DNA of 64,000 nucleotides, taken from Phreatobacter sp. Lineage in GTDB: Bacteria; Pseudomonadota; Alphaproteobacteria; Rhizobiales; Phreatobacteraceae. The stretch spans positions 23,289-87,288 of the forward strand of contig NZ_JAUYFA010000031.1 of the NCBI RefSeq assembly GCF_030691135.1, written 5' to 3'. Below the pieces are notes generated by a model. That model made no database searches and had not been told where the DNA came from. It worked only from the letters and a program-made list of their open reading frames with translations. Shown here piece by piece: positions 24,426-33,771 of the stretch (position 1 is the stretch's first letter; every line of letters begins with the position of its first letter). Both the position numbers and the translations under genes were made by a program.

Positions 24426-26093
24426 ATGCGAACCATTTTCCGGCCGGCATTGATCGCCGGCGCCTTTGCCCTTGCGGGCGCGCTGCTGACGCCGGGCTCC
24501 GTCATCGCCCAGGAAAAGGTGCTGCGCATCGGCATGACGGCCGCCGACATCCCGCGCACCCATGGCCAGCCCGACCAGGGTTTCGAGGGCAACCGCTTCA
24601 CCGGCATCCCGATGTATGACGCGCTGGTCCATTGGGACCTGTCGAAGGCCGATGCCGCATCCGTCATCACGCCCGGGCTCGCCCTGTCCTGGTCGGTGGA
24701 TCAGGCCGACAAGAACAAGTGGACGTTCCGTCTGCGCCCCGGTGTGAAGTTCCACGACGGCGCGCCCTTCAACGCGGCGGCCGTGGTCTGGAACGTCCAG
24801 AAGGTGCTCGACCAGAACGCCGCCCATTTCGACCAGAGCCAGGTCGGCGTCACCGTCTCGCGCATGCCGAACCTCGCTTCGGCCCGCGCCATCGACGATC
24901 TCACCGTCGAGCTCACGACCCGCAACCCCGACTCCTTCCTGCCGATCAACCTGACCAACCTGTTCATGGCCTCGCCGGCCCACTGGCAGAAGCTGCTCGG
25001 CGAGGTTCCGGCCTCGGTCACCGATCCGAAGGCGCGTGCTGCCGCCGCCTGGATCGCCTTCGCCTCCACACCCTCGGGAACCGGCCCCTTCCGCGGCGTG
25101 CGCCTCGTGCCACGCGAGCGCTTCGAGATGGTCGCCAACAAGGACTACTGGGACGCCGCCCGCCGGCCGAAGGTGGACCGCGTCGTCCTTCTGCCGCTGC
25201 CCGAGCCGAATGCCCGTACCGCAGCCCTCCTGTCCGGCCAGGTCGACTGGATCGAGGCGCCGGCCCCGGATTCGGTGCCGCAGATCCGCCAGCGCGGCTT
25301 CACGCTCTACACCAACGCCCAGCCGCATGTCTGGCCCTGGCAGTTCTCGTTCCGCGAGGGTTCGCCCTGGCTCGACCGCCGGGTGCGTCACGCCGCCAAC
25401 CTCTGCATCAACCGCGCCGAGCTGAAGGAACTGCTGGGCGGCCTGATGGAGATCCCGGTCGGCACGGTTCCCCAGGGCCATCCCTGGTGGGGCAATCCGT
25501 CCTTCCAGATCAAGTACGACCTGCCGGCGGCCCGCCGTCTGATGCAGGAGGCCGGCTTCTCCGCCGCCCGCCCGCTCAGCGTCAAGGTGCTGACCTCGGC
25601 CTCGGGCTCCGGCCAGATGCAGCCGATCGTCATGAACGAGTGGCTGCAGCAGGCGCTGAAGGAGTGTTTCTTCAACGTCGAGCTGGAAGTCGCCGAGTGG
25701 AACGCCGTCTTCACCAACTGGCGTGAGGGCGCGGGCCATGCCAATGCCCGTGGCGCCAACGCCACCAACGTCACATTCGCGGCCATGGACCCCTTCTTCG
25801 CCATGATCCGCTTCGTGACGCGGCAGACCAACCCGCCGGCCTCCAACAACTGGGGCTTCTTCAACTCCGACGAGTTCGACCAGCTCGCCGCGACCGCCCG
25901 CTCGACCTTCGACGATGCCGGTCGCGACAGCGCCCTTGCAGCCCTCCACAAGCGGATCGTCGAGGAGGCGCCGTTCCTCTGGGTCGCCCATGACGTCGGC
26001 CCCCGCGCCATGTCGCCGCGCGTCACCGGGGTCGTCCAGCCGCGCTCGTGGTTCATCGACATCGCGCCGATGGACATCCGCCCGGGCTCGTAA
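24426..26093 (+). CDS. ABC transporter substrate-binding protein, family 5 (first copy)
   Basis: A 555-residue periplasmic binding protein of the peptide/nickel/opine class (SBP_bac_5). The N-terminus (MRTIFRPALIAGAFALAGAL to VIAQ-EK) is a Sec-type signal with likely cleavage after AQ. Typical segments are GLALSWSV, WTFRLRPGVKFHDGAPF and the P-S-G-T-G-P-F stretch. Start 24426 is preferred over 24372 because the signal peptide begins there and GGGAGA lies just upstream. A second, clearly paralogous gene follows, and the two share one set of permeases and ATPases. Confidence 0.92.
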   Translation: MRTIFRPALIAGAFALAGALLTPGSVIAQEKVLRIGMTAADIPRTHGQPDQGFEGNRFTGIPMYDALVHWDLSKADAASVITPGLALSWSVDQADKNKWTFRLRPGVKFHDGAPFNAAAVVWNVQKVLDQNAAHFDQSQVGVTVSRMPNLASARAIDDLTVELTTRNPDSFLPINLTNLFMASPAHWQKLLGEVPASVTDPKARAAAAWIAFASTPSGTGPFRGVRLVPRERFEMVANKDYWDAARRPKVDRVVLLPLPEPNARTAALLSGQVDWIEAPAPDSVPQIRQRGFTLYTNAQPHVWPWQFSFREGSPWLDRRVRHAANLCINRAELKELLGGLMEIPVGTVPQGHPWWGNPSFQIKYDLPAARRLMQEAGFSAARPLSVKVLTSASGSGQMQPIVMNEWLQQALKECFFNVELEVAEWNAVFTNWREGAGHANARGANATNVTFAAMDPFFAMIRFVTRQTNPPASNNWGFFNSDEFDQLAATARSTFDDAGRDSALAALHKRIVEEAPFLWVAHDVGPRAMSPRVTGVVQPRSWFIDIAPMDIRPGS

Positions 26094-26169
26094 TCCCGAT
26101 CGATCACATAGGGCCGGGCGGCCCCTGCGGGTCGCCCGGTTCCTCCCTCCGATATCCTATGAGGCTGAG

Positions 26170-27789
26170 ATGCGTTCATTCGACAGGCGACAGGTTCTCG
26201 TCGGTGGTCTTGCTGCAACCACGGTGTCCTTCCTCGACCTGTCGCAGGTCAGCGCCCAGGGCTCGGGCGTCCTGCGCATTGCCATGACCGCCTCGGACAT
26301 TCCGCTGCCGAACGGCCAGACCGACCAGGGCGCCGAGGGCATGCGCTTCGTCGGCTTCAACGTCTTCGATTCCCTCATCCTCTGGGACCTCACCAAGGTC
26401 GACACGCCCGGTGGTCTCATCCCCGGCCTCGCGACGTCATGGCGCGTCGATCCGGCCGATCCGACGCGCTGGACCTTCGTCCTGCGCCCCGGCGTCACCT
26501 TCCATGACGGTTCCGCCTTCGACGCCGCCGCCGTCGTCTGGAACTTCGACAAGATCCTCAAGGCCGATTCACCCCAGCACGACCCGCGTCAGGCGGGTCA
26601 GGGCCGCACCCGCATCCCCTCGGTGAAGAGCTATCGTGCGCTCGACCCGATGACCGTCGAATTCGTCTCCAACACGCCGAACGCCCTGTTTCCCTACGAG
26701 ATCTCCTGGATTCTGATGTCGTCGCCGGCACAGTGGGAGAAGGTCGGGAGAAGCTGGGACAGCTTCATCCGCAGTCCTTCGGGAACGGGACCCTGGAAAG
26801 TCGATCGCTACACGCCCCGCGAGCGGCTCGAGCTGATTCCGAACGCCGCCTATTGGAACCCCGCCCGCCGGCCGAAGCTCGACCGTGTCGTGCTGGTGCC
26901 GATGCCGGAGCCGAATGCGCGCACTGCCGCACTCCTCTCCGGGCAGGTCGACTGGATCGAGGCGCCCGCCACCGACGCGCTGCAGCAGTTGCGGGCCCGC
27001 GGCATGCAGATCACCTCCAACGTCTATCCGCACAACTGGACCTGGCATTTCTCGCGGGTCGAGGGCTCGCCCTGGAACGACATCCGCATCCGCAAGGCAG
27101 CCAACCTCGCCGTCGACAGGGCCGGCATGGTGGAACTGCTCGGCGGCATGATGCTGCCCGCCAAGGGCATGGTGCCGCCCTCCAGTCCGTGGTTCGGAAA
27201 ACCCTCCTTCGACGTCAAGACCGATGTTCCCGCGGCCCTCAAGCTGATGGCTGAAGCGGGCTACAGCCCGGCGCGACCGCTGACCGTCAAGGCGATCATC
27301 TCGCCCTCCGGATCGGGCCAGATGCAGCCGCTGGTGATGAATGAACTCATCCAGCAAAATCTCGGCGAGATCGGCATCAAGGTCGAGTTCGAGGTGATGG
27401 ACTGGAATGCGCTGGTCAGCTCCTGGCGTGCCGGGGCGAAGCACCCCTCCTCGCGCGGCGCCCATTCGACCAATTCGTCCTATTTCAGCCAGGACCCTTT
27501 CACCGCCCTCATCCGCCATCTCGACGGCGGGCTCCTGCCTCCTGCCGGCACCAACTGGGGCTACTATGTCGATCCGGACATGGATGCGCGACTGGCCAGG
27601 ATCCGCTCGTCCTTCGATCCGGCGGAGCAGCTTGTCGCGATCCAGCGCGCCCATGAGAAATTCGTCGACGAGGCGCTGTTCCTGTTCGTCGCCCACGACG
27701 TCGCGCCGCGCGCCATGTCGCCGCGGGTGAGGGGCTTCGTCCAGGCACAGAACTGGTACCAGGACATCAGCCCGGTCACCGTCGGATGA
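26170..27789 (+). CDS. ABC transporter substrate-binding protein, family 5 (second copy, Tat-like signal)
   Basis: A 539-residue paralogue of the preceding gene; they match along their whole length (for example LRIAMTASDIP versus LRIGMTAADIP, and WTFVLRPGVTFHDGSAFDAA). The signal differs: MRSFDRRQVLVGGLAATTVS has a twin-arginine pair followed by hydrophobic residues, suggesting Tat export. The start at 26170 is the natural signal start; the frame runs further upstream into the first copy in another frame. It is followed 22 bp later by the permease. It probably binds a related ligand or replaces the first protein under other conditions. Confidence 0.9.
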   Translation: MRSFDRRQVLVGGLAATTVSFLDLSQVSAQGSGVLRIAMTASDIPLPNGQTDQGAEGMRFVGFNVFDSLILWDLTKVDTPGGLIPGLATSWRVDPADPTRWTFVLRPGVTFHDGSAFDAAAVVWNFDKILKADSPQHDPRQAGQGRTRIPSVKSYRALDPMTVEFVSNTPNALFPYEISWILMSSPAQWEKVGRSWDSFIRSPSGTGPWKVDRYTPRERLELIPNAAYWNPARRPKLDRVVLVPMPEPNARTAALLSGQVDWIEAPATDALQQLRARGMQITSNVYPHNWTWHFSRVEGSPWNDIRIRKAANLAVDRAGMVELLGGMMLPAKGMVPPSSPWFGKPSFDVKTDVPAALKLMAEAGYSPARPLTVKAIISPSGSGQMQPLVMNELIQQNLGEIGIKVEFEVMDWNALVSSWRAGAKHPSSRGAHSTNSSYFSQDPFTALIRHLDGGLLPPAGTNWGYYVDPDMDARLARIRSSFDPAEQLVAIQRAHEKFVDEALFLFVAHDVAPRAMSPRVRGFVQAQNWYQDISPVTVG

Positions 27790-27811
27790 CGCGGCTCGCA
27801 GGACGCTCCGC

Positions 27812-28765
27812 ATGCTAGTCTATCTCGGCAAACGCCTCGTCTACACGATCCCGATCGTCATCGGCGTGTCGGTCGTCTGTTTCGGCCTCGTCCACATCGC
27901 TCCGGGCGACCCGCTGGTATCTGTCCTTCCCCCGGACGCCTCGGAAGAGCTGAAGCAGCAGATGATGCGGGCCTATGGTTTTGACCGGCCCTATTACGAG
28001 CAGTTCTTCCTGTGGTGCGTGCGCGCCCTGCAGGGCGACCTGGGAACCTCGATCGCCACCGGCCGCTCCGTGTCCAGCGAGGTGTTCCGTGCGGTGAAGA
28101 ACACCCTGCTCCTGTCCTTCGTCGCCACCCTGATCGGCTTCTTCTTCGGGCTGCTCTTCGGCTTCGTCGCCGGCTATTTCCGCAACAGCCCCATCGACAA
28201 GATCGCCTCCATCCTCTCGGTGATCGGCGTTTCGGTGCCGCATTACTGGCTCGGCATGGTGCTGGTCATCATCTTCTCCGTGCAGCTCAACTGGCTGCCG
28301 CCGACCGGCGCCGGCCCCGGCGGTTCTGCCGACTGGCAGCCGGACTGGGCGCATTTCCGGCACCTGATCCTGCCCGCCGTCACCATGAGCGTCATTCCCA
28401 TGGGCATCGTGGCGCGTACCATCCGCGCGCTGGTCGCCGACATCCTCAGCCAGGACTTCGTGCCGGCGCTGCGGGCCAAGGGCCTCTCGGAACTCGGCAT
28501 CTTCGGCCATGTCGTGAAGAACGCCGCTCCCACGGCCCTCGCGGTCATGGGCCTGCAGCTCGGCTACCTCCTCGGCGGCTCGATCCTCATCGAGACGGTC
28601 TTCTCCTGGCCCGGCACCGGGTTCCTCCTCAACGCCGCTATCTTCCAGCGCGACCTCCCCCTCCTGCAGGGGACGATCCTCGTCCTGGCGCTCTTCTTCG
28701 TCCTCCTCAACCTCATCGTGGACGTCATCCAGACGGCCATCGATCCGCGCATCCAGAGGAGCTGA
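27812..28765 (+). CDS. ABC transporter permease, DppB/OppB type
   Basis: A 317-residue inner-membrane protein with about six helices. The N-terminal helix and PGDPL loop are characteristic of DppB-like permeases, and the EAA-like coupling loop is in ALRAKGLSELGIFGHVVKNA (about 222-241). It forms half of the translocation channel with the next gene, 4 bp downstream. Substrate follows from the binding proteins and is unknown. Confidence 0.92.
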   Translation: MLVYLGKRLVYTIPIVIGVSVVCFGLVHIAPGDPLVSVLPPDASEELKQQMMRAYGFDRPYYEQFFLWCVRALQGDLGTSIATGRSVSSEVFRAVKNTLLLSFVATLIGFFFGLLFGFVAGYFRNSPIDKIASILSVIGVSVPHYWLGMVLVIIFSVQLNWLPPTGAGPGGSADWQPDWAHFRHLILPAVTMSVIPMGIVARTIRALVADILSQDFVPALRAKGLSELGIFGHVVKNAAPTALAVMGLQLGYLLGGSILIETVFSWPGTGFLLNAAIFQRDLPLLQGTILVLALFFVLLNLIVDVIQTAIDPRIQRS

Positions 28766-28769
28766 CCCG

Positions 28770-29672
28770 ATGACCTCCGTCGCCTCGCTCCTGCCCCAGG
28801 ACCCCGCCAAGACCGTCGCGCCGATCGAAAGGTCGCCTGGTTACTGGTCCGGCGTCGGCAAGCGCTTCAACAAGGACAAGCTGGCGATCGCCGCCGGCAT
28901 CCTCGTGCTGCTCCTCGTCCTCATGGCCGTCTTCGCGCCGCTGATCGCCCCGATGGACCCCTATGCGGGGCGCACCATACGCCGTCTCAGGCCGGTGGGC
29001 ACGGAAGGCTTCCCGCTCGGCACCGACGAGCTCGGCCGCGACATGCTCTCGCGCCTGATCTACGGCGCCCGCTATTCGCTGATGATGGGGGTCACCCCCG
29101 TGCTCATGGCCTTCGGCGTCGGCAGCCTCATCGGCATCGTCGCCGGCTATGTCGGCGGCAAGACCAACACCGTGATGATGCGCACCATCGACGTGTTCTA
29201 CGCCTTCCCCTCGGTGCTGCTGGCGGTGGCGCTGTCCGGTGCACTCGGCGCCGGCATCCAGAACGCCCTCGTCTCGCTCACCATCGTCTTCATCCCGCCG
29301 ATTGCCCGCGTCGCCGAGGCCGTGACGACGCAGGTGCGCAACCGCGACTATGTCGAGGCCGCCCGCGCCTCCGGCGCCAATGCCCTGACCATCATCCGCG
29401 TCCATGTGCTCGGCAACGTGCTCGGACCCATTTTCGTCTATGCGACGGGCCTCATCTCGGTCTCGATGATCCTCGCCTCTGGCCTGTCCTTCCTCGGCCT
29501 CGGCGTCCGTCCGCCCGAGCCCGAATGGGGCCTGATGCTCAACACCCTGCGCACCGCGATCTACAACCAGCCGCTGGTCGCAGCCCTTCCCGGCGTGATG
29601 ATCTTCATCACCTCGATCTCCTTCAACGTCCTGGCCGACGGCCTGCGCAACGCCATGGATGTCAAGGTATGA
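28770..29672 (+). CDS. ABC transporter permease, DppC/OppC type
   Basis: A 300-residue permease with an N-terminal cytoplasmic arm, about six helices, the conserved [20 protein letters not shown] segment and the EAA loop [21 protein letters not shown]. The C-terminus overlaps the first ATPase start by ATGA. It pairs with the DppB-type permease upstream. Confidence 0.92.
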   Translation: MTSVASLLPQDPAKTVAPIERSPGYWSGVGKRFNKDKLAIAAGILVLLLVLMAVFAPLIAPMDPYAGRTIRRLRPVGTEGFPLGTDELGRDMLSRLIYGARYSLMMGVTPVLMAFGVGSLIGIVAGYVGGKTNTVMMRTIDVFYAFPSVLLAVALSGALGAGIQNALVSLTIVFIPPIARVAEAVTTQVRNRDYVEAARASGANALTIIRVHVLGNVLGPIFVYATGLISVSMILASGLSFLGLGVRPPEPEWGLMLNTLRTAIYNQPLVAALPGVMIFITSISFNVLADGLRNAMDVKV

Positions 29673-30676
29673 GCCTGCCCCTGCTCACCGTCCGCGGCCT
29701 GGTCAAGCACTTCCCCATCGCCGGTGGCCTGTTCGGCCCGAAGAAGGTGGTGCGGGCCGTCGATGGCATCGATTTCGACGTGATCGACGGCGAGACGCTC
29801 GGCATCGTCGGCGAATCCGGCTGCGGCAAGTCGACCACCGCCCGCCTGCTGATGCACCTGATGGACCCGACGCAGGGCGAGATCCTCTTCGACGGCGCCA
29901 AGGTCGGCTCGCCCGACCTGTCGCTGACCGAGTACCGCCGCCAGGTCCAGATGGTCTTCCAGGACAGCTACGCCTCGCTCAATCCGCGCCTGACCATCGA
30001 AAGTTCCATCGCCTTCGGGCCGCAGGTCCACGGCGTGCCGCAGCGCGAGGCCATCGAGCGTGCCCGCGACCTGCTCGCCAAGGTCGGCCTCGAACCCTCA
30101 CGCTTCGCCGGTCGCTACCCCCACGAGCTGTCGGGCGGCCAGCGGCAGCGCATCAACATCGCCCGGGCGCTGGCGCTGCAGCCCAAGGTCGTCATCCTCG
30201 ACGAGGCCGTCTCCGCCCTCGACAAGTCGGTGGAGGCACAGGTCCTGAACCTTCTCCTCGACCTCAAGGAGGAGTTCAAGCTCACCTATGTCTTCATTTC
30301 CCACGACCTCCACGTCGTCCGCTACATGTCGGACCGCGTCATGGTCATGTATCTCGGCAAGGTCGCCGAGATCGGCCCGTCGGAAGCGATCTTCGAGGAC
30401 CCGTTCCATCCCTATTCCGGCGCCCTCACCCGCTCCATGCCCACCATGGACCCCGACAACCGCACCGAGAAGGCGCCGCTCTTCGGCGATCCTCCGAACC
30501 CGATCGACCCGCCGCCAGGCTGCCGTTTCCACACCCGCTGCACCTTCGCCGAGGGCGTCTGTTCCCAGCGCGATCCGGTGCTGACCCGCGCGGCGACGCT
30601 GCACGATGTCGCCTGCCTGCGCTCCGAGCCCGGTTCCGGCCATACGATGGCGCCTGCTGCCGCGGCGGCGGCGTGA
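29669..30676 (+). CDS. oligopeptide/dipeptide ABC transporter ATPase, DppF/OppF type
   Basis: A 335-residue nucleotide-binding subunit: Walker [10 protein letters not shown] (48-56), Q-loop [12 protein letters not shown], signature LSGGQRQR, Walker [13 protein letters not shown] and the H-loop ISHD. The C-terminal extension with [15 protein letters not shown], a Cys-rich OppF/DppF-type tail, marks the oligopeptide family. It overlaps the DppC gene by 4 bp and is followed 10 bp later by a second ATPase. Confidence 0.93.
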   Translation: MSLPLLTVRGLVKHFPIAGGLFGPKKVVRAVDGIDFDVIDGETLGIVGESGCGKSTTARLLMHLMDPTQGEILFDGAKVGSPDLSLTEYRRQVQMVFQDSYASLNPRLTIESSIAFGPQVHGVPQREAIERARDLLAKVGLEPSRFAGRYPHELSGGQRQRINIARALALQPKVVILDEAVSALDKSVEAQVLNLLLDLKEEFKLTYVFISHDLHVVRYMSDRVMVMYLGKVAEIGPSEAIFEDPFHPYSGALTRSMPTMDPDNRTEKAPLFGDPPNPIDPPPGCRFHTRCTFAEGVCSQRDPVLTRAATLHDVACLRSEPGSGHTMAPAAAAAA

Positions 30677-30686
30677 GGAACCAGAG

Positions 30687-31682
30687 ATGCTGACTACCCC
30701 GCCCCTCGTTGATATCCGCAACCTCAAGGTCACCTTCACCGGCGGCCCCAAGCCGATCTGCGCCATCAACGGCGTCGATCTCGCCCTCGACCGCGGCGAG
30801 ACCCTCGCCATCCTCGGCGAATCCGGGTCCGGCAAGTCGGTGACACTGCGCGCCATGCTCCGCCTCAACCCGGAGAAGCGCACCAGGGTCGAAGGCTCCA
30901 TCACCGTCGGCGGCAAGGACGTGCTGGCGCTCGGCCCGAGGGACCTGCAGGCCTTCCGCGGCCGCGACGTCTCGATGATCTTCCAGGAGCCGGCGCTGGC
31001 CCTCGACCCGGTCTATACGCTCGGGCACCAGATCGCCGAGACCATCGTCAAGCACGACGGTGGCGCCTATGGCGACGCGAAGAAGCGGGCGCTCGACCTC
31101 TTCGAGCGGGTGCGTATTCCCTCACCCGAGCGCCGCCTTGACAACTACCCCCACGAGATGTCGGGAGGCATGCGCCAGCGTGCGATGATCGCCCTGGCGC
31201 TCGCCTGCAACCCGAAGGTCCTGCTCGCCGACGAGCCGACCACCGCCCTCGACGCCACCGTCCAGATCCAGATCCTGCTGCTGATCCGCGAGTTGCAGCG
31301 CGAGTTCGGCATCGCCGTCATCTTCGTCACCCACGACATCGGCGTCGCCGTCGAGGTCGCCGACCGGGTCGCGGTCATGTATGGCGGGCGGATCGTCGAG
31401 ACCGGGCCGATCCGCAGCATCCTGCGCAACCCCCGCCATCCCTACACGATCGGCCTCCTGAAGAGCCGCGCCCACGACGCCATGACCAAGGGCACCCGGC
31501 TCGACGCCATTCCCGGCTCGCCGCCCGACCTCGCCAACCTGCCGCCAGGCTGCTCCTTTGCGCCGCGCTGCAAGCTGGCGCTGCCCGCCTGTTCGGAGAC
31601 GACTCCCGAGCCCGTCGCCGTCGGTGGGGGCCACGAGGCCCGCTGTTTCCGGACGGACGCGACCGCGCCGGCGGCGGCATGA
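30687..31682 (+). CDS. oligopeptide/dipeptide ABC transporter ATPase, DppD/OppD type
   Basis: A 331-residue ATPase: Walker A GESGSGKS (44-51), Q-loop MIFQEPALALDP, signature MSGGMRQR, Walker B VLLADEPTTALD, H-loop VTHD, and the C-terminal PPGCSFAPRCKLALPAC Cys-rich extension. It works with the DppF-type subunit as a heterodimer. The start at 30687 (MLTTPPLVDIRNLKV) is chosen over an upstream GTG at 30606, which lies inside the preceding gene. Confidence 0.93.
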   Translation: MLTTPPLVDIRNLKVTFTGGPKPICAINGVDLALDRGETLAILGESGSGKSVTLRAMLRLNPEKRTRVEGSITVGGKDVLALGPRDLQAFRGRDVSMIFQEPALALDPVYTLGHQIAETIVKHDGGAYGDAKKRALDLFERVRIPSPERRLDNYPHEMSGGMRQRAMIALALACNPKVLLADEPTTALDATVQIQILLLIRELQREFGIAVIFVTHDIGVAVEVADRVAVMYGGRIVETGPIRSILRNPRHPYTIGLLKSRAHDAMTKGTRLDAIPGSPPDLANLPPGCSFAPRCKLALPACSETTPEPVAVGGGHEARCFRTDATAPAAA

Positions 31683-31729
31683 TCGGCTAGGCTGGTCGAA
31701 CCCTCGCCGAACCGGACCCCGTCGTCGCC

Positions 31730-32467
31730 ATGCATCTGACCATCGTCAATCCCAACACCACCGCCTCGATGACCCACGCCATCGGCGAGGCGGCGCGCGC
31801 CGTCGCCGCCCCCGGCACGACCATCGAGGCGGTCAACCCCGACAGCGGCCCGGCCTCCATCGAGGGCTATTACGACGAGGTCTATTCCATTCCGGGAATG
31901 CTGGCGGAAATGCGCGCGCGGCCCGGCTCGGACGGCTTCGTCATCGCCTGTTTCGACGATACCGGCCTCGATGCCGCCCGATCCCTGATGGCGGTGCCGG
32001 TGGTGGGCATCGGCGAAGCCGCCATGCATGTGGCGACACTGCTCGCCACGAAATTCACGGTCGTAACGACACTGGCCGTCTCGGTCCCGGCGCTGGAGCA
32101 CAATGTCCATAAATACGGCTTCGCCCACCGCTGCGCGCGGGTGCGCTCCTGCGAGGTGCCGGTGCTGGAGCTCGAAAATCCCGCCTCCGACGCCCGTGCG
32201 CGCATCTCGGAGGAGATCGCGCGGGCGAAGATCGAGGACCGCGCCGAGGCGATCGTGCTGGGCTGCGCCGGCATGGCGGACCTTGCGGCAGCGCTGTCGG
32301 CCGAGCACGGCCTGCCGGTCATCGACGGCGTCGCGGCGGCGGTGAAGCTCGCCGAGAGCCTGCATGCCCTCGGCCTGAAGACCTCCAAGGCCGGCGGCTA
32401 TGCACCGCCGCGGCCGAAGGCCTATCGCGGGCAGTTCGCGTCGGCGGCCGTCTCAACGGACGGTTAA
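31730..32467 (+). CDS. Asp/Glu/hydantoin racemase family protein
   Basis: A 245-residue protein of the Asp/Glu racemase superfamily, hydantoin racemase branch, with the paired catalytic cysteines Cys74 in VIACFDDTGLDA and Cys179 in VLGCAGMADL, and an N-terminal IVNPNTTASM typical of hydantoin racemases. It would interconvert enantiomers of a 5-substituted hydantoin or an amino-acid derivative. It follows the transporter operon by 47 bp and probably shares its promoter. Together with the amidase it supports a nitrogen-heterocycle or amide catabolic unit. Confidence 0.87.
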   Translation: MHLTIVNPNTTASMTHAIGEAARAVAAPGTTIEAVNPDSGPASIEGYYDEVYSIPGMLAEMRARPGSDGFVIACFDDTGLDAARSLMAVPVVGIGEAAMHVATLLATKFTVVTTLAVSVPALEHNVHKYGFAHRCARVRSCEVPVLELENPASDARARISEEIARAKIEDRAEAIVLGCAGMADLAAALSAEHGLPVIDGVAAAVKLAESLHALGLKTSKAGGYAPPRPKAYRGQFASAAVSTDG

Positions 32468-32520
32468 GGGCTGTGCAATAGTCTGGCGTCGACGCTTCCG
32501 TCAGAAACGGGTTGCAAGCC

Positions 32521-32883
32521 GTGTCGACCACCGCAGTCACCGAGCGCCGCGCGATCCCGCGATCGCGCACCTTCTGGAAGGGAACGGTCCTGTTCCCCGG
32601 TGGCCTGCGCTCGACCGAATGCACCGTCCGCAACTTCACGCACCGCGGCGCACGGCTCGACTGCGGCGGCGTCGGTGATCTGCCCGATCACTTCCAGTTG
32701 AAGATCCCCCAGAAGGGCGAGACCTTCGATTGTTCCGTCACCTGGCGCCGCCCGCCCGATATCGGCGTGGCCTTCGTGGCAGAGAAGCCATCGGGCACCG
32801 ATTCGCTGTCGGACAAGCTGAAAGCGCTCGAACTGCAGAACCGCAAGTTGATGCGGCGCCTCAACGAGCGCGATTCCGACTGA
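32521..32883 (+). CDS. PilZ-domain protein (c-di-GMP binding candidate)
   Basis: A roughly 120-residue protein. ERRAIPRSRTFWKGTVLFPG supplies the RxxxR motif of PilZ domains, and NFTHRGARLDC supplies the second motif in the form [D/N]xSxxG with Thr for Ser. The C-terminal 25 residues form a charged helix (SDKLKALELQNRKLMRRLNE) that could be a coiled coil. Start is uncertain: TTG at 32512 or GTG at 32521 are both possible; GTG is chosen. Three c-di-GMP-related genes are in the window. Binding of c-di-GMP is likely, output unknown. Confidence 0.82.
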   Translation: MSTTAVTERRAIPRSRTFWKGTVLFPGGLRSTECTVRNFTHRGARLDCGGVGDLPDHFQLKIPQKGETFDCSVTWRRPPDIGVAFVAEKPSGTDSLSDKLKALELQNRKLMRRLNERDSD

Positions 32884-32971
32884 ACCACCTGCAGGTCACG
32901 TCACCGGCCGGGTGCCCTTGCCAGAAGGTACGGCGATCGGCAGTGATCCGGGCCAATCTCCGGAGCCTGCC

Positions 32972-33208
32972 ATGCCCCCGAAAGCCGCCATCATCCAGCC
33001 GATCCTGATGGCCGCCGTCATGGCGTTCCTAATGACCGCGCTCATCACCTGGCTCAATCTCGGCTTCCCGCCCGACTATCTCCGCCGCTGGCTGACCGCC
33101 TTCGTCATCGCCTGGCCGGCAGCCGCCTTCTCGGCCTATATCGCCATCCCGATCGCGCGGAAGCTGACCGGGCGGATCGTCGCCTGGATGGAGGCGAAGG
33201 GCCTGTGA
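32972..33208 (+). CDS. DUF2798 small membrane protein
   Basis: A 78-residue protein with two hydrophobic helices (about residues 8-26 and 44-62) separated by a loop, NLGFPPDYLRRWLTAFVIAW, that matches the DUF2798 pattern I know. It is translationally coupled to the next gene (GTGA overlap). The family has no established function. ATG at 32972 is preferred to 32912, since MPPKAAIIQPIL begins the first helix. Confidence 0.75.
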   Translation: MPPKAAIIQPILMAAVMAFLMTALITWLNLGFPPDYLRRWLTAFVIAWPAAAFSAYIAIPIARKLTGRIVAWMEAKGL

Positions 33209-33762
33209 CGTTGCTCGGTGCCGCAGAGGCTCTCGCCAGCCGTGCCACCCCTGCCCGCCTCGCAGCAGCGCTGGCGGCGGTCCTGGCCTGCTACCTCGCC
33301 GGTATCCTCGTCCATGCCCCCATCGAGGCGGCCCTGCGCGCCGCCCCCTGCGACGGGCTTTCCTGCCTGCGGCCGCTCCGGCCGGACACACAGCATGGCG
33401 GCTACAGTGCCGCCGCGTTCCGGGATTATCTCGACGCCGTCTGGTCGCTGCGCGGGCGGGGTCTGGCCGGAGTGCTCGTCGACCTGCCGCTGATCGCCGC
33501 CGTCACCACCAGCCTTCTGCTGGCCGCGGGGTTGGTCACCCGCGGCGTGCCGGTCAACGATCGCACGCATCGCCTGCTTCTGGCCCTGCCTATCGCCTAT
33601 GCGGCGATCGACCTGACCGAGAATGTCCTGCTCGCCGTCGCCTATTCCGGCATCGGCGACGTCGCCGTCATCCTGCCCTGGGCATCGGCGATGAAATTCG
33701 GCACAGCCGTCGCCAGCGGCGCCGTCAGCCTCATTCTCGGTCTCATGCGGGCAGTCGCCTGA
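33205..33762 (+). CDS. hypothetical membrane protein (about four helices)
   Basis: A 185-residue protein, not assigned to a family. Helices are predicted at about 20-40, 95-115, 130-150 and 160-183. A periplasmic loop after helix 1 holds two Cys in CDGLSCLRPL. GTG at 33205 overlaps the DUF2798 stop, so both are co-translated. No catalytic motif is seen. The two small membrane proteins may form a unit. Confidence 0.68.
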   Translation: MTLLGAAEALASRATPARLAAALAAVLACYLAGILVHAPIEAALRAAPCDGLSCLRPLRPDTQHGGYSAAAFRDYLDAVWSLRGRGLAGVLVDLPLIAAVTTSLLLAAGLVTRGVPVNDRTHRLLLALPIAYAAIDLTENVLLAVAYSGIGDVAVILPWASAMKFGTAVASGAVSLILGLMRAVA

Positions 33763-33771
33763 GCCGGGCGA

